From: Synechococcus sp. AG-670-B23 | Lineage (GTDB): Bacteria; Cyanobacteriota; Cyanobacteriia; PCC-6307; Cyanobiaceae | NCBI GenBank assembly: GCA_003209165.1 | Contig: QCSL01000004.1 | Coordinates: 18,206 to 82,205, forward strand | Length of the DNA: 64,000 nt | Direction of reading: 5' to 3' | Shown here: one piece after another, positions 25,659 through 35,552 of the stretch | How the letters are laid out: each line of letters begins with the position of its first letter | Position numbering within the stretch: position 1 is the first letter of the stretch | The notes under the pieces: generated by a model | Told to the model about the DNA's origin: nothing | The model's input: the letters and a program-made list of their open reading frames with translations, nothing else | Database searches by the model: none | Position numbers and translations under genes: made by a program

Positions 25659-25713
25659 CGCTCACCCCACCGACCTGCTGGATCGACGCAGCCGTTACCG
25701 GGCCTGCCGGGCC

Positions 25714-26037
25714 ATGGGATGCCTGCCCTTCTCGGAAGCCCTCTACCGGGATCTTCAGCAGCAAGGCCTGGATGCAGGCGACCTCTGGAGCGAGCCCAAC
25801 CGCTACGGGCGCGAGAGGCGCTGGTTCCGCAACAGCGAAGCGCTCGAGGACGATCTGCGTTGGCTGATCAGCGTGGGAGTGCTGCGCCGGGAAGTGGATG
25901 GGCAGGGCCTGACCAGCCGGTTCAGGCTCACCCCCCTGGGTCGCCAACTCCTCGATAACGACACTGCACTCCTACAGCGGCCAATTCCCTTGCTGGATCG
26001 CCTGCGTCACAGCTTGCGTCGGCACTGGCCGTTGTGA
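25714..26037 (+). CDS. Conserved cyanobacterial protein (Npun_F0494-like)
   Basis: 107 residues from the first ATG. The reading frame upstream is open and protein-like ([20 protein letters not shown]), so the natural start is probably earlier, perhaps a CTG at 25675 or 25678, since no ATG, GTG or TTG occurs there. The body [19 protein letters not shown] and [20 protein letters not shown] resembles a winged-helix-like fold common to a cyanobacterial family of unknown function. The stop overlaps the cobQ start by 4 bp. Confidence 0.65.
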   Translation: MGCLPFSEALYRDLQQQGLDAGDLWSEPNRYGRERRWFRNSEALEDDLRWLISVGVLRREVDGQGLTSRFRLTPLGRQLLDNDTALLQRPIPLLDRLRHSLRRHWPL

Positions 26038-27530
26038 ACCACACCACTCCGCGCCCCCTGATGGTGCTGGGCACCTCCAGCGGTGCTGGCAAATCGCTGA
26101 TGACGGCAGCGTTGTGTCGGGTGCTGCAACGTCGGGGAGAACAGGCGCTGCCCTTCAAGGGCCAGAACATGAGCAACAACGCCTGGGTGGATGCCGACGG
26201 CGGTGAGATGGCCTACTCCCAGGCCATGCAGGCCTGGGCGGCGGGTCTTGAGCCCTCCTGCGCCATGAATCCCGTGCTGTTGAAACCCCGGGGCGACAGC
26301 ACCAGTGAGGTGATCCATGGAGGCCAAAGCGTGGGAATCGCCCGCGCCGAGCATTACTACCGCGACTGGTTCCGCCCAGGCTGGCAGGCGATCCGGACCG
26401 GGCTGATGCAGCTCCAGCAGCAATGGCCCCATGGCCGGCTGGTGCTGGAGGGAGCGGGGAGCCCGGTGGAAGTGAATTTGCAACACCGTGACCTCACCAA
26501 CCTGCGCCTTGCCCAATACCTGCGGGCCAACTGCCTGCTTGTGGCCGACATCGAGCGAGGCGGGGTCTTTGCCCAGATCGTCGGGACGCTTGCTTTGCTG
26601 CGACCGGTGGAACGCTTGCTAATCAAAGGCATCCTGATCAATCGCTTCCGCGGCCGGCGGGAGCTGTTTGATGAGGGTCGACGCTGGCTAGAAGCCAACA
26701 CCGGGGTACCGGTATTGGGGGTCATGCCCTGGCTGAACGAGCTGTTCCCGCCCGAAGATTCCCTTGATCTGCTGGAACGCAAACCGAGCTGTGGACCCAC
26801 CGATCTGGAGATCGTTGTGCTGCGGTTGCCCTCCTTGAGCAACTTTTCCGATCTCGATCCGCTCGAGGCCGAACCCAGCCTGAGGCTGCGCTGGATTCAG
26901 CCCGGGGAACCCCTGGGGGAGCCGGATGCGGTGATTCTCCCGGGAAGCAAGCAGACGCTGAGCGATCTGGCGGCGTTGAAGAGCTGTGGCCTGGCCAATC
27001 AACTCAGGGCCTACGCCCGCGCTGGTGGATCCGTCTTGGGCATTTGCGGTGGGATGCAGATGCTGGGCAGAACCTTGAGCGATCCGGAGGGACTGGAGGG
27101 CACGGATCAGAGGGAGCCCCAAAACGGCTTGGGGCTCCTGCCCCTGGAGACCACGTTCAGCGGCACGAAACGGCTGAGCCAACGCAGCATCGATAGCCTT
27201 TGGCCAATGGAGACCCCTCTGACCGGATTTGAACTGCACTACGGAGCCACCACCTCGGATCCCGAGCTTCAGCCGCTGAGCAGCGACCCTGGTTTGGGTT
27301 GGTGGGTTCCCGGCCCGAAGGGTTCGAGCGTGGTGGGCACCTATCTGCACGGGTTGCTCGACAACGGCCCCTGGCGACGGGCCTGGCTCAACAGGCTCCG
27401 CGATCAAGGGGGCCTGCAGCCGTTAGCCAACGATCCCAAGAACCACAGCGCGCACCGTGACCTCTTGCTCGATCGCCTGGCCGACGCCTTCGAGCATCAT
27501 GTGAACCTTGCTCCATTGCTGCAGCCATGA
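26034..27530 (+). CDS. cobQ: Cobyric acid synthase
   Basis: A 498-residue glutamine-dependent amidotransferase that amidates four carboxylates of adenosylcobyrinate a,c-diamide in cobalamin (pseudocobalamin) biosynthesis. The N-terminal dethiobiotin-synthetase-like ATPase has [19 protein letters not shown] and [20 protein letters not shown]. The middle has [20 protein letters not shown]. The C-terminal GATase domain carries the nucleophile in [15 protein letters not shown], with the catalytic histidine near [11 protein letters not shown]. The GTG/ATG overlap with the upstream gene and the ATGA overlap with the ferredoxin gene indicate an operon. Confidence 0.97.
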   Translation: MNHTTPRPLMVLGTSSGAGKSLMTAALCRVLQRRGEQALPFKGQNMSNNAWVDADGGEMAYSQAMQAWAAGLEPSCAMNPVLLKPRGDSTSEVIHGGQSVGIARAEHYYRDWFRPGWQAIRTGLMQLQQQWPHGRLVLEGAGSPVEVNLQHRDLTNLRLAQYLRANCLLVADIERGGVFAQIVGTLALLRPVERLLIKGILINRFRGRRELFDEGRRWLEANTGVPVLGVMPWLNELFPPEDSLDLLERKPSCGPTDLEIVVLRLPSLSNFSDLDPLEAEPSLRLRWIQPGEPLGEPDAVILPGSKQTLSDLAALKSCGLANQLRAYARAGGSVLGICGGMQMLGRTLSDPEGLEGTDQREPQNGLGLLPLETTFSGTKRLSQRSIDSLWPMETPLTGFELHYGATTSDPELQPLSSDPGLGWWVPGPKGSSVVGTYLHGLLDNGPWRRAWLNRLRDQGGLQPLANDPKNHSAHRDLLLDRLADAFEHHVNLAPLLQP

Positions 27531-27766
27531 CCTCGATTCCTGTGCGCTGGCCCGATGGCCGCACAACCCAGGAACGCATTGGCCAAGACTGGTTGGTGGC
27601 CGCCAGTGGAGCTGGCGTCAGCATTCCTACCGGTTGTCTGGGGGGCAGCTGCGGGGCATGCGAGATCGACGTGAACGGCAAAGTAGTGCGCGCCTGCATC
27701 AGCACCATTCCGCCTTCGAAATCAGCGAAACTCACCGTCGAATTCGCTACTGATCCGCACTGGTGA
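27527..27766 (+). CDS. 2Fe-2S ferredoxin-like protein
   Basis: A 79-residue plant-type ferredoxin. The cluster-binding pattern [21 protein letters not shown] supplies four cysteines (CX4CX2C and a fourth downstream). It is shorter than photosynthetic PetF and ends VEFATDPHW, so it is probably a specialised electron carrier. It sits between cobQ and the ClC gene, with 4-bp overlaps on both sides; a link to corrin-ring redox steps is possible but unproven. Confidence 0.9.
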   Translation: MTSIPVRWPDGRTTQERIGQDWLVAASGAGVSIPTGCLGGSCGACEIDVNGKVVRACISTIPPSKSAKLTVEFATDPHW

Positions 27767-28989
27767 CTCCCTTTCGCCTCAGCCTGATGGCTCTGCTCAC
27801 CGGAGCCTTGAGCGGTGCCGGTGTAGCTGTTGTGATGGGTTGGATCGGCGGCTTGAGCCAACTGCTCTGGGGAGACCCGGTACTCGAGCGCTTGGATCGC
27901 GGCCTTCCCTTGGGCTGGTCGCTGCTCATCTGTGGCGGCGGCGGCTCGATCCTGTCGTTGCTGCATCGCCCCGGCCCCGCCACCTTGCTGCCGGAGCTGC
28001 GCGACACCCTGAGTGATCTGCGTGATCCTGACCAGGCTCCGAAACGCGATGAAGCCCGCGGCCTTCTCGGAGCGGCACTGGCCCAGATCGGTGGAGGTTG
28101 CATCGGGCCTGAAGCCCTGATGAGCCGCATGGCCGCCCTGATTAGTCAACGTGTCTGGCGTGGGCGCGACAAAAGACTGCAAGAGGCGACGGTGTCAGGA
28201 AGCTTCGGATTGTTCGGAGCCCCACTGCTGGGTGGTGCTGTCATTGGAGAGGTCTCTCACAAAGAGAGCAGCAGGCAGACGTTCCTCGACCGCTGGTTGC
28301 CGGGCAGCCTCGGCGGTGTTGCCGGGTTTGCCGCCTTCCATGGCATGAGAACCGCCAGCGGTGGATCGCTGCAACGGCTCCCTCACATCTGGCCCAGCAA
28401 CCTGGGAGAAGATCTGGGCACCCTCGGTGCAGGCCTGCTGGGGGGAGTGATCGGTTGCGGACTTGGCTGGCTGCTGCTGCAGTGGCGAGGCTGGCTGGAG
28501 CAGCGCCAACTCCTGGCCCAGTGGCCCTGGTGGCCACTTATGACCGGCCTGCTCTTGGGGGCATGCATGCACTGGTTGCCGTTGGTTCCCTTCGCCGGGG
28601 AAGACCAGATGCGGCCCATGCTGGAAGGCGAGAACTCAAGTGAGGCTTGGTTCCTGCTCCTCTCCGCGATCGTGAAATTGCTGATGCTGGGCCTTTGCCT
28701 GGAAACCGGCTGGCGCGGAGGGGTCTTCTTCCCCTTGTTCCTGGTCGCCTGTGCAATTGGGATGGGATTGCATCAGCTGCTGCCGGATCTGGGCAGCCTT
28801 GGCAGCTGGTGTGGTGCCCTCACGGGTGCTTTGTACCGATGCGTGCTCCCTGCACCCTTGACGGTTCTGGTGCTCGGGATTGCCCTCCTGCAGGGCCACG
28901 GCACAGCAGGCCTGCTGGTGGGCCTCGGGTTGGCGCACATGATCAGATGCCGTGCTGAGCTGGATGGTGGCCCTCCACTTCACCCTTGA
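27763..28989 (+). CDS. ClC-family chloride channel/antiporter homologue
   Basis: A 408-residue membrane protein with about ten helices. The conserved ClC elements are [20 protein letters not shown], carrying the gating glutamate in GPE, the anion-site region [19 protein letters not shown], and [20 protein letters not shown] (GxFxP motif). It probably moves chloride or another halide, or fluoride, across the membrane, with proton coupling inferred from the glutamate. It is shorter than E. coli ClcA and lacks CBS domains. Its 3' end overlaps the 3' end of cbbX by 47 bp on the opposite strand. Confidence 0.85.
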   Translation: MTPFRLSLMALLTGALSGAGVAVVMGWIGGLSQLLWGDPVLERLDRGLPLGWSLLICGGGGSILSLLHRPGPATLLPELRDTLSDLRDPDQAPKRDEARGLLGAALAQIGGGCIGPEALMSRMAALISQRVWRGRDKRLQEATVSGSFGLFGAPLLGGAVIGEVSHKESSRQTFLDRWLPGSLGGVAGFAAFHGMRTASGGSLQRLPHIWPSNLGEDLGTLGAGLLGGVIGCGLGWLLLQWRGWLEQRQLLAQWPWWPLMTGLLLGACMHWLPLVPFAGEDQMRPMLEGENSSEAWFLLLSAIVKLLMLGLCLETGWRGGVFFPLFLVACAIGMGLHQLLPDLGSLGSWCGALTGALYRCVLPAPLTVLVLGIALLQGHGTAGLLVGLGLAHMIRCRAELDGGPPLHP

Positions 28990-29848
28990 ACACACGGCTG
29001 GCCCGGATGTCTGCCGCCTCAATCGTGGTGAGATCCAGCTTGGTCAGGGGCTCACCCATGCGCGAAAATAATCGGTTGGCTTGGCGCAGACGAGCCCGGT
29101 CCAAGGCATTGCGAACTGAACGCGCATTGGCGAAGAAAGGCAGCTGACGCCGGCGCGAGACGTAGTCGGAGAAAGCCGTTTCGGCCTCGGCACTGAACTG
29201 GTAGTGCTGGGCCTCCAAGAGCAAACCTGCGATCGCCATCAGCTCGTCGTCGCTGTAGTCCGGGAAATCCAAGTGATGCGCCACCCGTGAGGACAGTCCT
29301 GGATTGGAGCTGTAGAAGGTCTCCATCCGATCTCTATAGCCCGCGAAGATTACGACCACGTCGCTGCGTTGGCTCTCCATCTCCTGCAGAAGAATTTCAA
29401 TCGCCTCGGCGCCGTAATCGCGTTCGTTGTCAGGTTTATAGAGGTAGTAGGCCTCATCGATGAAGAGCACGCCACCCTGAGCGCGCTTGATCATCTCCTT
29501 GGTTTTGGGGGCGGTGTGCCCCACGTACTGCCCCACGAGATCGTCGCGGGTGGCCGTTACCACATGGCCTTTGCGCAGGTAGCCCAAGCGATGCAGAATT
29601 TTTGACATCCGCTGTGCCACGGTGGTCTTGCCGGTGCCGGGATGGCCGGTAAACGACATATGCAAACTTGGCGCGGTGCTGGGCAACTCCAGTTGTTGCC
29701 GCGCCTGATCCACCAGCAACAGAGCAGCGATCTCACGGATCCGCGTCTTCACGGGGGCCAAGCCGATCAGCTCGCGGTCGAGTTGGTCAAGCACCTCAGC
29801 CAAACCGGAATCGGCGTAGGCCGAAGCCAGGTCAACCGAGGAGGGCAT
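28943..29848 (-). CDS. cbbX: CbbX-type RuBisCO activase
   Basis: A 301-residue AAA+ ATPase that removes inhibitory sugar phosphates from RuBisCO. Walker A is [20 protein letters not shown], Walker B is [16 protein letters not shown], and the arginine-finger and sensor region is [20 protein letters not shown]. The ATG at 29848 ([15 protein letters not shown]) is preferred over 29905 because it gives the family length and only a 17-bp overlap with the upstream gene. It is the last gene of the carboxysome block and acts on the form IA enzyme encoded at 40474-41889. Confidence 0.95.
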   Translation of the reverse strand: MPSSVDLASAYADSGLAEVLDQLDRELIGLAPVKTRIREIAALLLVDQARQQLELPSTAPSLHMSFTGHPGTGKTTVAQRMSKILHRLGYLRKGHVVTATRDDLVGQYVGHTAPKTKEMIKRAQGGVLFIDEAYYLYKPDNERDYGAEAIEILLQEMESQRSDVVVIFAGYRDRMETFYSSNPGLSSRVAHHLDFPDYSDDELMAIAGLLLEAQHYQFSAEAETAFSDYVSRRRQLPFFANARSVRNALDRARLRQANRLFSRMGEPLTKLDLTTIEAADIRASRVFKGEVEGHHPAQHGI

Positions 29849-30083
29849 CGATCTCTGCGGCAAAGGCGCGATCGGCTTCGCTGAGCTGAGCATCCGGAGC
29901 GCCATCGTCCGGACGCAGGGTGATGTTCACATAGGTGCGCCCAAAGCTGATGTCGGGAAATCGCTGGGTCGCCTCGCTGTGCTCGCCAAGTTTGTCGAGA
30001 AAATCCCTGGTGGCGTCGTAGCTCTCGAACTCGAAACGACACTCAATGCATACGGGTCGTTTCCGCTCCTGCCACTGATTCAT
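29832..30083 (-). CDS. acRAF: acRAF: alpha-carboxysome RuBisCO assembly factor (pterin-dehydratase fold)
   Basis: An 83-residue protein resembling pterin-4a-carbinolamine dehydratase ([37 protein letters not shown]). In alpha-carboxysome operons this protein acts as a RuBisCO assembly chaperone and lacks the full catalytic histidine set of true dehydratases. I see only one histidine in the active-site region here, in agreement. It overlaps cbbX by 17 bp and follows chpX by 34 bp, so it is in the same transcript. Confidence 0.88.
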   Translation of the reverse strand: MNQWQERKRPVCIECRFEFESYDATRDFLDKLGEHSEATQRFPDISFGRTYVNITLRPDDGAPDAQLSEADRAFAAEIDALLG

Positions 30084-30117
30084 CAGAGCCCCCGTTCAGC
30101 CTGAACTTGCTGAAAAC

Positions 30118-31257
30118 CTAGAGGAGCGCCACCCGCTGACAGCCCATTAAGCGCCCAGACCAAGCCTCGGCATATGCCCGATTGGCAGCCTGCTGCTCGG
30201 GATCATCGGAATCCAGCGGGTGCGGCATCGTGCCGGCGATGGCGGCATTGGTGACGCAGAACATCGACTTCTGGAAGCTGACGCAGATCTGAACGTGCGC
30301 ATCGTTCTGCCCTCGACCGTTGTCGTCGTACCAGAGGCTCAGTTCCTCGGGCAAGTGACGATACATGTCCTGCATGCAGAGACTGGGGGGAATCCCCGCA
30401 CCCATGCTGGGAACCGGATCGGCGTAGAGGGCGCCGTATTTGAAATCACTAATGTCTGGTGAGATCTGCCGGGCCTGGGCGTTGTACGACACCGTGCCCA
30501 GGAAGGGCATGCCTCTGAAGAAGACGGCCTCCACATAGGGCACCGCCACATCCACAAGGAAAGTGAGACCCGCCTCCGGGGGGAGGACCCAGATCTCTTC
30601 ACCACCGATCGACACCTTGTATTTTATAGCGCTGCCGGCCGCCGCCACCAAGCCGTCACGGATGTGATGCACCACATCGTTGACGCAGGAGACTTCCTTG
30701 ATCGCGTAGCGACGAGCCAGGTCAACAAAAATGTCGCTCATCACCCGCCAGAACAGACCGAGGCAATAAATGGTTGTGAGCGAGCGGATAGCCTCTGGCG
30801 CGAAGTCGGGATAGAGGCGGTTGTTCAGTGCCAGCAGAGGGTCGCGAGCCGACTTTCGCTTGATAATCCGCTGGCAGGCCTCTGCGAATTCAGGTGTGTC
30901 GAGATAGGCATCGAGCCCGCCTGTGCCATGCCAGAACATCGCCTTCTGGCAGTACTCGGCGTACTCGAAGTTGATCCGATCACCCATCAGATGAGTCCAA
31001 AGGCGCTTGAGGCTGAAACCCTCGTGGAAAAAGCGGAACACCGGAAAGGGGTTGAGCATCTGCTGCTCGCCTTGGTCCACCAGGTTCTTGCTGTAAGCAT
31101 CGAGAACCAGGCCATAGCTCTCCAGCACATTCACCACCTGCAGCAGATGGTCGGGAGTGTCCTTGAGCAGCGGCGTATCGCTGAGCAAACGGCGGATCAG
31201 CTCCTCCTGATCCGGAAGCAACGGAGGTTGAACGAGGGACGGTGATGTCGGGGTCAT
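30118..31257 (-). CDS. chpX: ChpX CO2 hydration protein (CupB-type)
   Basis: A 379-residue protein of the CupA/CupB family, the carbonic-anhydrase-like subunit that attaches to NdhD/NdhF variants in CO2-uptake NDH-1 complexes on the thylakoid. It converts CO2 to bicarbonate using electron transfer energy. Typical blocks are NPFPVFRFFHEGFSLKRLW, THLMGDRINFEYAEYCQKAM and FWHGTGGLDAYLDTPEF, and near the end FQKSMFCVTNAAIAGTMPHP. Its start overlaps the ndhD4 stop by 4 bp (ATGA), which fits its physical partnership with NdhD4/NdhF4. Confidence 0.95.
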   Translation of the reverse strand: MTPTSPSLVQPPLLPDQEELIRRLLSDTPLLKDTPDHLLQVVNVLESYGLVLDAYSKNLVDQGEQQMLNPFPVFRFFHEGFSLKRLWTHLMGDRINFEYAEYCQKAMFWHGTGGLDAYLDTPEFAEACQRIIKRKSARDPLLALNNRLYPDFAPEAIRSLTTIYCLGLFWRVMSDIFVDLARRYAIKEVSCVNDVVHHIRDGLVAAAGSAIKYKVSIGGEEIWVLPPEAGLTFLVDVAVPYVEAVFFRGMPFLGTVSYNAQARQISPDISDFKYGALYADPVPSMGAGIPPSLCMQDMYRHLPEELSLWYDDNGRGQNDAHVQICVSFQKSMFCVTNAAIAGTMPHPLDSDDPEQQAANRAYAEAWSGRLMGCQRVALL

Positions 31258-32744
31258 GACATATCTCCAGTGATCAGGCTGAGGCCCGTGGTGGCCGCCT
31301 CACTGAGGTTCGACAGCAGCTCAGGAGCAAGGCCAAGCAGCAGCACACCGAGGCTGAGGGCGATGGCAGGAGCATGCTCCCGCAGCGCTACGGGGCTGAG
31401 GATACGGGGATTCTCCACCTCGCCGGGGGCGATCGCCAGGCGACCGAAGAAGGCGCGGTTCACCAACAACAGAAAATAAACCGCCGTCAGGCCCGATCCC
31501 ACCATCGAAAGCAGTGTGGCCAGAGGAAAGGGTTGCAAGCTGCCGCGGAAAATCAGGAATTCGGAAATAAAGCCGGCCATGCCAGGGATACCGGCACTGG
31601 CCATTACGCCGATGATCATCAGAGATCCTGTCAACGGCAGGCCGCGCTGGGGATTGAGCAAGCCACGCAACACGTTGAGGTCGCGGGTGCCGGTCTGGGC
31701 GTAAACAACACCCACCACCAGGAAGAGCACCCCGGAGATCAGGCCGTGGCTCACCATCTGGAAAAGGGCACCCATCAAACCGAGCGGCGTGGCTGCGGCT
31801 GCAGCCAGCAGCACATACCCCATGTGGCCCACCGAGCTGTAGGCCACCATGCGCTTCATGTCGGTCTGGGCAATCGCCGCCAGTGATCCATAAAGCACCG
31901 AGATCGCTGCCCAGCCGGCCAACCATGGAGAGGCGAGCTGCCAGGCATCGGGAAACAAGCCTAGGCAGAAGCGGAGCAAGCCATAGGTGCCCAGCTTGAG
32001 CAGCACGCCTGCCAGGAGAACCGACACCGGCGTGGAGGCTTCGGTGTGGGCATCCGGCAACCAGGTGTGGAAGGGGAAGAGGGGAATCTTGATGCCGAAG
32101 CCGATCAACAGAGCACCCATCAGCACCAGCTGGGCTGTCATGCCCAGTTCACCCGCCAGGATCGGCCGCAGGCTGAAGTCCATGGTTCCGGTGACCAGGG
32201 CGATGCCAAGGAAGGCACCCAGGATCAGAACACCTGAGACGGCGGTCACGATCAGAAACTTGGTGGCGGCATAAGCACGATTGGCACCCCCCCAAACGGC
32301 GATCAGCATCCAGAGGGGGATGAGTTCCAGTTCGTAGAACAAGAAGAACAACAGAAGGTTCTGGGCCAGGAATGCGCCATTCACAGCTCCAGAAATCACC
32401 AGCAGCAGAGCGAAGTAGACCCGGGGGCGGTTCTCGATCGTGCGCGACGCGATGGCCGCCACCAGGCAGAGAACTCCGTTCATCAATACCAGCGGCAACG
32501 ACAGACCATCCAGAGCCAAGGCGTAATCCAGCCCGATGGTGCGCACCCAGCGGGCCTGTTCCACCAACTGCAAGTCAGCGTTAGCTGCATCGAAGGGCAA
32601 CAGCAGGGCGAAGCTCGCCAGGCACTGCACCACCAGCAGAATGATGGAGACATCGCGCAAGCGTGCACTGGACGGCGATCCCGGCCAGAGGATCAGAGCC
32701 ATGGCCCCGAGGAAGGGAATCAGAAGCAGGAGGGAAAGAAGCAT
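31254..32744 (-). CDS. ndhD4: NDH-1 subunit NdhD (NdhD4, CO2-uptake type)
   Basis: A 496-residue membrane subunit with about 14 helices, homologous to proton-pumping complex I antiporter-like subunits (NuoM). Landmarks are FLFYELELIPLWMLIAVWGG with the key glutamate, IPLFPFHTWLPDAHTEASTP, and the discontinuous helix lysine in AQTDMKRMVAYSSVGHMGYV. The assignment to D4 rests on coupling to ndhF and chpX within the carboxysome block. It couples electron flow from ferredoxin to CO2 hydration at ChpX. Confidence 0.95.
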   Translation of the reverse strand: MLLSLLLLIPFLGAMALILWPGSPSSARLRDVSIILLVVQCLASFALLLPFDAANADLQLVEQARWVRTIGLDYALALDGLSLPLVLMNGVLCLVAAIASRTIENRPRVYFALLLVISGAVNGAFLAQNLLLFFLFYELELIPLWMLIAVWGGANRAYAATKFLIVTAVSGVLILGAFLGIALVTGTMDFSLRPILAGELGMTAQLVLMGALLIGFGIKIPLFPFHTWLPDAHTEASTPVSVLLAGVLLKLGTYGLLRFCLGLFPDAWQLASPWLAGWAAISVLYGSLAAIAQTDMKRMVAYSSVGHMGYVLLAAAAATPLGLMGALFQMVSHGLISGVLFLVVGVVYAQTGTRDLNVLRGLLNPQRGLPLTGSLMIIGVMASAGIPGMAGFISEFLIFRGSLQPFPLATLLSMVGSGLTAVYFLLLVNRAFFGRLAIAPGEVENPRILSPVALREHAPAIALSLGVLLLGLAPELLSNLSEAATTGLSLITGDMS

Positions 32745-32754
32745 CTCGGGGCGA

Positions 32755-34599
32755 TCAGGTAAGGAACCAGCTCACCGCGGTGAGGAAAAGAACGATGGCC
32801 AGAAGCACCGTGAGCACATAGGACTGGCTCTGACCGCTGACACTGAGCTTGAGGCTGTCGGCACTGGCCAGGGAGAAGCGAGCCACCCCATTGAGGAGAC
32901 CATCCACCACATTTCGGTCGAACCAGGAGGCCAGGCGGGAGAAGCCAGCCACCACATTGACGATGGTGAGGCGATAGAAGCGCTCGGTATAGAAGTCGTA
33001 GGCCAGCAGGTCCTGCCACCAGCGCAGAACGGGATTCAGCGAGCGGGACCAGGCCTTGCTCAAGGGGAGCACGGCCCCGGCCAGGAGCCCCAGCAGGCCA
33101 CTTCCCACCACCAGAGCTGCCGCCCAGAGCGGGAATGCCAGCAAACCATCGAGCGACTCAAGCCGCACAAGGAGCAGCGGCGTGATCAGCACAATCACGG
33201 TGAGCGCCACCATCGGGAACGCCATCTGCCAGTTCACCTCCGCCGCACGGCGGGACTTGATCAGTGAGCCCCCCATGAACACATGTCGGAAAACCCGCAC
33301 AAGACCCATGGCGGTGAGGGCATTGGTCAGCAAGAACACAGCCATGAAAGGCACGGAGCGCACGCTCAGCAGCTCAATCGACTGAGCCAACGCCAGGAAG
33401 CCACCCAGTGGAAGGAAGCCCACCAACCCGGCACCACCCACAAGGAATGCCGTGGTGGTGGCAGGCATTCGGCTGCCCAATCCACCTAGCTCCGTGATGT
33501 CCTGGCAGTTAGTGGAAGCGATCACACCGCCAATGCTCATCGAAAGCAGCGCCTTGGACACGGCATGGGTGAAAAGGAGCAACAAGGCCAGCACTGGGAT
33601 CTGCAGCGCTATCGCGATGAAGACCAGCCCCATGTGGGCCGTCGTGGAATACGAAAGCGTGCGTTTGATGTCCACCTGAGCCAGAGCCACCAGGGAGCCA
33701 CCGATCGCACTGATGCTTCCGATCACTAGCATTACAACGATGGCGATGGGCGAAAGCTGAAGGATGGGCATCACCTTCAGCAGAACAATCGCTCCGCAGG
33801 TCACCACCACCGAGTTCCGCAGGATCGAGGCGGGATTCGGGCCCTCCATGGCTTCATCAAGCCAGAGATGCATAGGGAACTGAGCGCATTTGCCCGTTGG
33901 GCCGGCTACCAGCCCAAGGCCCAATAACGTCGCTGCCAGCGGGGAAAGGTTGTCCTGCGCCGCCCAAGCGTAGAGATCGTTGAACCCCATTACGCCGGAG
34001 TAGCTGCAGAGTGCCACAACACCCATCAGCAGAAGCACATCACCAACGCGCTTGGTCAGGAAGGCATCCCGAGCTGCGGTCACCACCAGGGGTTGGGCAT
34101 ACCAGAAGCCCACCAACAGATAGGTGGAGAGCGTCAGCATCTCCAGCAGGAAATAGCTCTGGAACAGGGAGTCGCTGAGCACAACGCCACTCATTGCCCC
34201 CTCGAAGAATCCGAGCAGCGCAAAGAAGCGGGCCAACGCCCATTCCTTATCCATATATCCCAGGGAGTACACCTGGGACAGCAAGCTGAGGCCGGTGATC
34301 AGTTCCAGGGCAACCAGATTGGTGAGCGACAGGCTGAAGCTGATGTCCAGCTCCAGATCAGCAACGGTGAGCCAGGGGAAGGCCAGATCCACCGGCCCTG
34401 ATTGGTAAACCTCCTGCAGGATCAGGCTTCCATGGGCGAAGGCCAGCAGGGTCAAAAGAATGTTGAGGTACGCCGCCGGTCGGTGGGCGTCTCGGCGGAA
34501 CCAGCCACAGGCCCAGGGCAGAGAAACCAGCATCCCGATTAACCCATAGAGCGGGATCAACCAGGCGGTCTGGATAGGAAGCGAAAGCTCCGGTGTCAA
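32755..34599 (-). CDS. ndhF4: NDH-1 subunit NdhF (NdhF4, CO2-uptake type)
   Basis: A 614-residue membrane subunit homologous to NuoL. Signature segments are FFEGAMSGVVLSDSLFQSYF, LEMLTLSTYLLVGFWY, KCAQFPMHLWLDEAMEGPNP and LAQVDIKRTLSYSTTAHMGL. The long lateral helix of respiratory NdhF is reduced, as expected of NdhF3/F4. Ten base pairs separate it from ndhD4. A 111-bp gap to csoS1E contains an imperfect TCACAA/TTGTGA inverted repeat (about 34660-34684) that could partially terminate the upstream transcript. Confidence 0.95.
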   Translation of the reverse strand: MTPELSLPIQTAWLIPLYGLIGMLVSLPWACGWFRRDAHRPAAYLNILLTLLAFAHGSLILQEVYQSGPVDLAFPWLTVADLELDISFSLSLTNLVALELITGLSLLSQVYSLGYMDKEWALARFFALLGFFEGAMSGVVLSDSLFQSYFLLEMLTLSTYLLVGFWYAQPLVVTAARDAFLTKRVGDVLLLMGVVALCSYSGVMGFNDLYAWAAQDNLSPLAATLLGLGLVAGPTGKCAQFPMHLWLDEAMEGPNPASILRNSVVVTCGAIVLLKVMPILQLSPIAIVVMLVIGSISAIGGSLVALAQVDIKRTLSYSTTAHMGLVFIAIALQIPVLALLLLFTHAVSKALLSMSIGGVIASTNCQDITELGGLGSRMPATTTAFLVGGAGLVGFLPLGGFLALAQSIELLSVRSVPFMAVFLLTNALTAMGLVRVFRHVFMGGSLIKSRRAAEVNWQMAFPMVALTVIVLITPLLLVRLESLDGLLAFPLWAAALVVGSGLLGLLAGAVLPLSKAWSRSLNPVLRWWQDLLAYDFYTERFYRLTIVNVVAGFSRLASWFDRNVVDGLLNGVARFSLASADSLKLSVSGQSQSYVLTVLLAIVLFLTAVSWFLT

Positions 34600-34710
34600 A
34601 ACGGCGAGCGGGATGAAGATCGAGCTAGTCGCTGGATGGCCGGCGAATCTAGGAGCCGGTCACAAGCAAAAGGGCTCTTTGTGAACGGCTATGAGGTGGC
34701 TTTTGTGGTT

Positions 34711-35247
34711 TCAACTGCGGCGGGCTGCACCACTGCCGGCCAACACCGGCTCCACCTCTATGTGAGGACGGGCAATGATGTGGGCTGCAACTAGGCCGTC
34801 ACCCACACGCTCGCAGGCATCGGCACCAGCACGAATAGCGGCATTCACCGCACCGGTTTCACCACGCACCATCACCGTGACGTAGCCACCACCGACGTAC
34901 TCACGGCAGATCAGGCTCACTTCAGCAGCCTTGGTCATTGCATCGGCTGCCTCAATTGCAGGAACCATGCCGCGAGTTTCGATCATGCCCAGAGCCACGC
35001 CGAGCACTATGGGGGAAGGCGTGGCAGCTGGTTGGGCCACGGCTGATCCACCACCGGAACCTGTGCTGGAGGCGCCGCTGCGACGCGTTGTGGTGGACGC
35101 ACGACGGGTTGTTGCTGCAGGAGCCGCCTTGGCGGGGGTGGATGCCGACGACGGGGTGCTGGCCACAGGCTTCACATCCACAGTCTTGTTCGCCGCAGCG
35201 GTACTGCGGGTGGTGCGACGACGGGGGGTGGGGGAAGGAGTGGCCAT
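34711..35247 (-). CDS. csoS1E: CsoS1E: BMC shell protein with long disordered N-terminal extension
   Basis: A 178-residue protein. Residues about 1-78 are low complexity, rich in Thr/Ala/Ser/Arg/Pro (PSPTPRRRTTRSTAAANK, TTRRASTTTRRSGASS). The rest is a single BMC domain: VALGMIETRGMVPAIEAADA, REYVGGGYVTVMVRGETGAV, and HIIARPHIEVEPVL. That domain differs from CsoS1 (41961-42272) at only about nine of 86 residues. It should form hexamers that tile the shell facets, with the extension projecting to one side. It follows csoS4B by 53 bp in the operon. Confidence 0.92.
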   Translation of the reverse strand: MATPSPTPRRRTTRSTAAANKTVDVKPVASTPSSASTPAKAAPAATTRRASTTTRRSGASSTGSGGGSAVAQPAATPSPIVLGVALGMIETRGMVPAIEAADAMTKAAEVSLICREYVGGGYVTVMVRGETGAVNAAIRAGADACERVGDGLVAAHIIARPHIEVEPVLAGSGAARRS

Positions 35248-35300
35248 GGATTGGAAGGTGTGGAAACGGAACGGAAACGGCGGAGGGAAATGGGGGTTCC

Positions 35301-35552
35301 CTATCCGTCCGGATTCCAGAAATCGATGATTCCACCAATAGTCAGATCGGTGAGAACGGTGTTGTCGGGGCAGGCATGCCGTGCCGCCGAACCACTGGCG
35401 GTGAAAACCCAGTTGCCCTCGCGGGCACCCACCGGGTCAACGGCCACCAGCTTTTTGCCTTTGTTGTTGCGCAGGATGCGCAGATGCATGTGATCCAGTC
35501 CGGCAACCCTGTAGGTACAGATCAACGTGCCCATCACCTGCATAATCTCCAT
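35301..35552 (-). CDS. csoS4B: Carboxysome vertex protein CsoS4B
   Basis: An 83-residue CcmL/EutN-fold (BMV) protein that forms pentamers capping the vertices of the icosahedral shell. The fold signature is GTLICTYRVAGLDHMHLRIL and DPVGAREGNWVFTASGSAAR, ending GGIIDFWN. Its start overlaps the csoS4A stop by one base (TGATG), coupling translation of the two vertex proteins. Confidence 0.95.
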   Translation of the reverse strand: MEIMQVMGTLICTYRVAGLDHMHLRILRNNKGKKLVAVDPVGAREGNWVFTASGSAARHACPDNTVLTDLTIGGIIDFWNPDG

